Of a stretch of DNA of 5,975 nucleotides, positions 5,771-5,975 are shown piece after piece; position 1 is the stretch's first letter; each line of letters opens with the position of its first letter. Under the pieces are notes generated by a model. It saw only the letters and a list, made by a program, of their open reading frames with translations. It was not told where the DNA came from and searched no databases. The stretch is from contig DVLW01000055.1 of NCBI GenBank assembly GCA_018715285.1, forward strand, positions 1-5,975. The letters are read 5' to 3'. The stretch is from Candidatus Faecivivens stercoripullorum (GTDB taxonomy: Bacteria; Bacillota; Clostridia; Oscillospirales; Ruminococcaceae). A program made the position numbers and the translations under genes.

Positions 5771-5835
5771 ATCCCGCTCGCTGCTTGCGGATAACCGATA
5801 CAACATCCCAGCATCCACGGGTTTTCTTATCTCCT

Positions 5836-5864
5836 ATCATACAGAAAAACATCCTGCAAGTCAA
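5836..5864 (-). promoter_or_regulatory. Strong sigma-A promoter of the aldo/keto reductase
   Basis: On the minus strand: -35 TTGACT (5859-5864), 17-nt spacer, -10 TATGAT (5836-5841). Both hexamers match consensus at five of six positions. Expected start is near 5829, giving a leader of about 70 nt. Confidence 0.85.
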
Positions 5865-5975
5865 GCAGCACAGAAAGAGCTGAAAGCGGCTATTTTTCCG
5901 GTCAAAAAGCGTCCTTTGTCCTATTTTTGTTATCATTAAAAAAAATTTTCATCCTCTGCCCATTTCCTCCATGCT
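5865..5975. other. Right-edge intergenic DNA upstream of the reductase promoter
   Basis: No gene can be supported. An imperfect 22-bp palindrome (5889-5910, 8 of 11 symmetric pairs) lies 24 bp upstream of the -35. A run of eight A at about 5938-5945 (T on the minus strand) follows possible leftward stop codons, so the tail of an upstream leftward gene may end here, but only a few codons are in the window and two frames are equally possible. Confidence 0.4.

Noticed and set aside
5758..5814. A 19-residue N-terminal extension of the aldo/keto reductase
   Set aside because: The extra segment lacks a ribosome binding site and resembles no part of the barrel; AAGGAG precedes the ATG at 5755-5757.
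5950..5975. C-terminal end of a leftward gene at the right edge
   Set aside because: Two different frames end in stop codons within 40 bp of the edge and neither has enough codons to judge.

Overview
The window reads as chromosomal DNA of a low-to-mid GC Gram-positive anaerobe (Bacillota). Shine-Dalgarno sites are strong AGGAGG/AAGGAG types, promoters are near-consensus sigma-A types, terminators are classic stem plus T-run, and the protein families are typical of gut Firmicutes. Placement in or near the Erysipelotrichales or Clostridia is only a guess. I see no rRNA, tRNA, CRISPR array, insertion sequence or phage structural gene.

Layout from left to right: (1) the first 21 codons of a leftward lipoprotein gene cut by the window edge (1-64), behind a very AT-rich gap. 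(2) A leftward TetR-family repressor (277-843). It is divergent from a rightward 65-residue cysteine-rich protein gene (1063-1260). The two promoters face away from each other across a 17-bp near-palindrome that is a good operator candidate. (3) A long bidirectional terminator (1275-1319) between the small gene and a convergent leftward S9 serine peptidase (1329-3329). (4) A leftward 399-residue CPA2/SLC9B-like cation:proton antiporter (3438-4637). (5) A leftward YdhF-like aldo/keto reductase (4834-5757) with its own strong promoter.

The most informative element lies between the reductase and the antiporter. A near-perfect promoter (TTGACA, 17 nt, TATACT) starts an RNA whose 5' end matches the fluoride riboswitch (crcB motif). 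It has P1 with an AUG-containing loop, the AACCGCU...AGCUGAUG P2 block, and a loop-to-tail pseudoknot. This is followed by an intrinsic terminator that reuses the aptamer's 3' half. The expected logic is an ON switch: fluoride stabilises the aptamer, the terminator cannot form, and the antiporter is made. That gives the antiporter a probable job in fluoride or acid stress, which its protein sequence alone would not reveal. The peptidase lies 108 bp downstream on the same strand with no clear terminator between, so it may be partly co-expressed. The reductase has no terminator of its own, so the riboswitch terminator may also end its transcripts.

All assignments come from reading the sequence and from remembered family motifs; no database search was possible.
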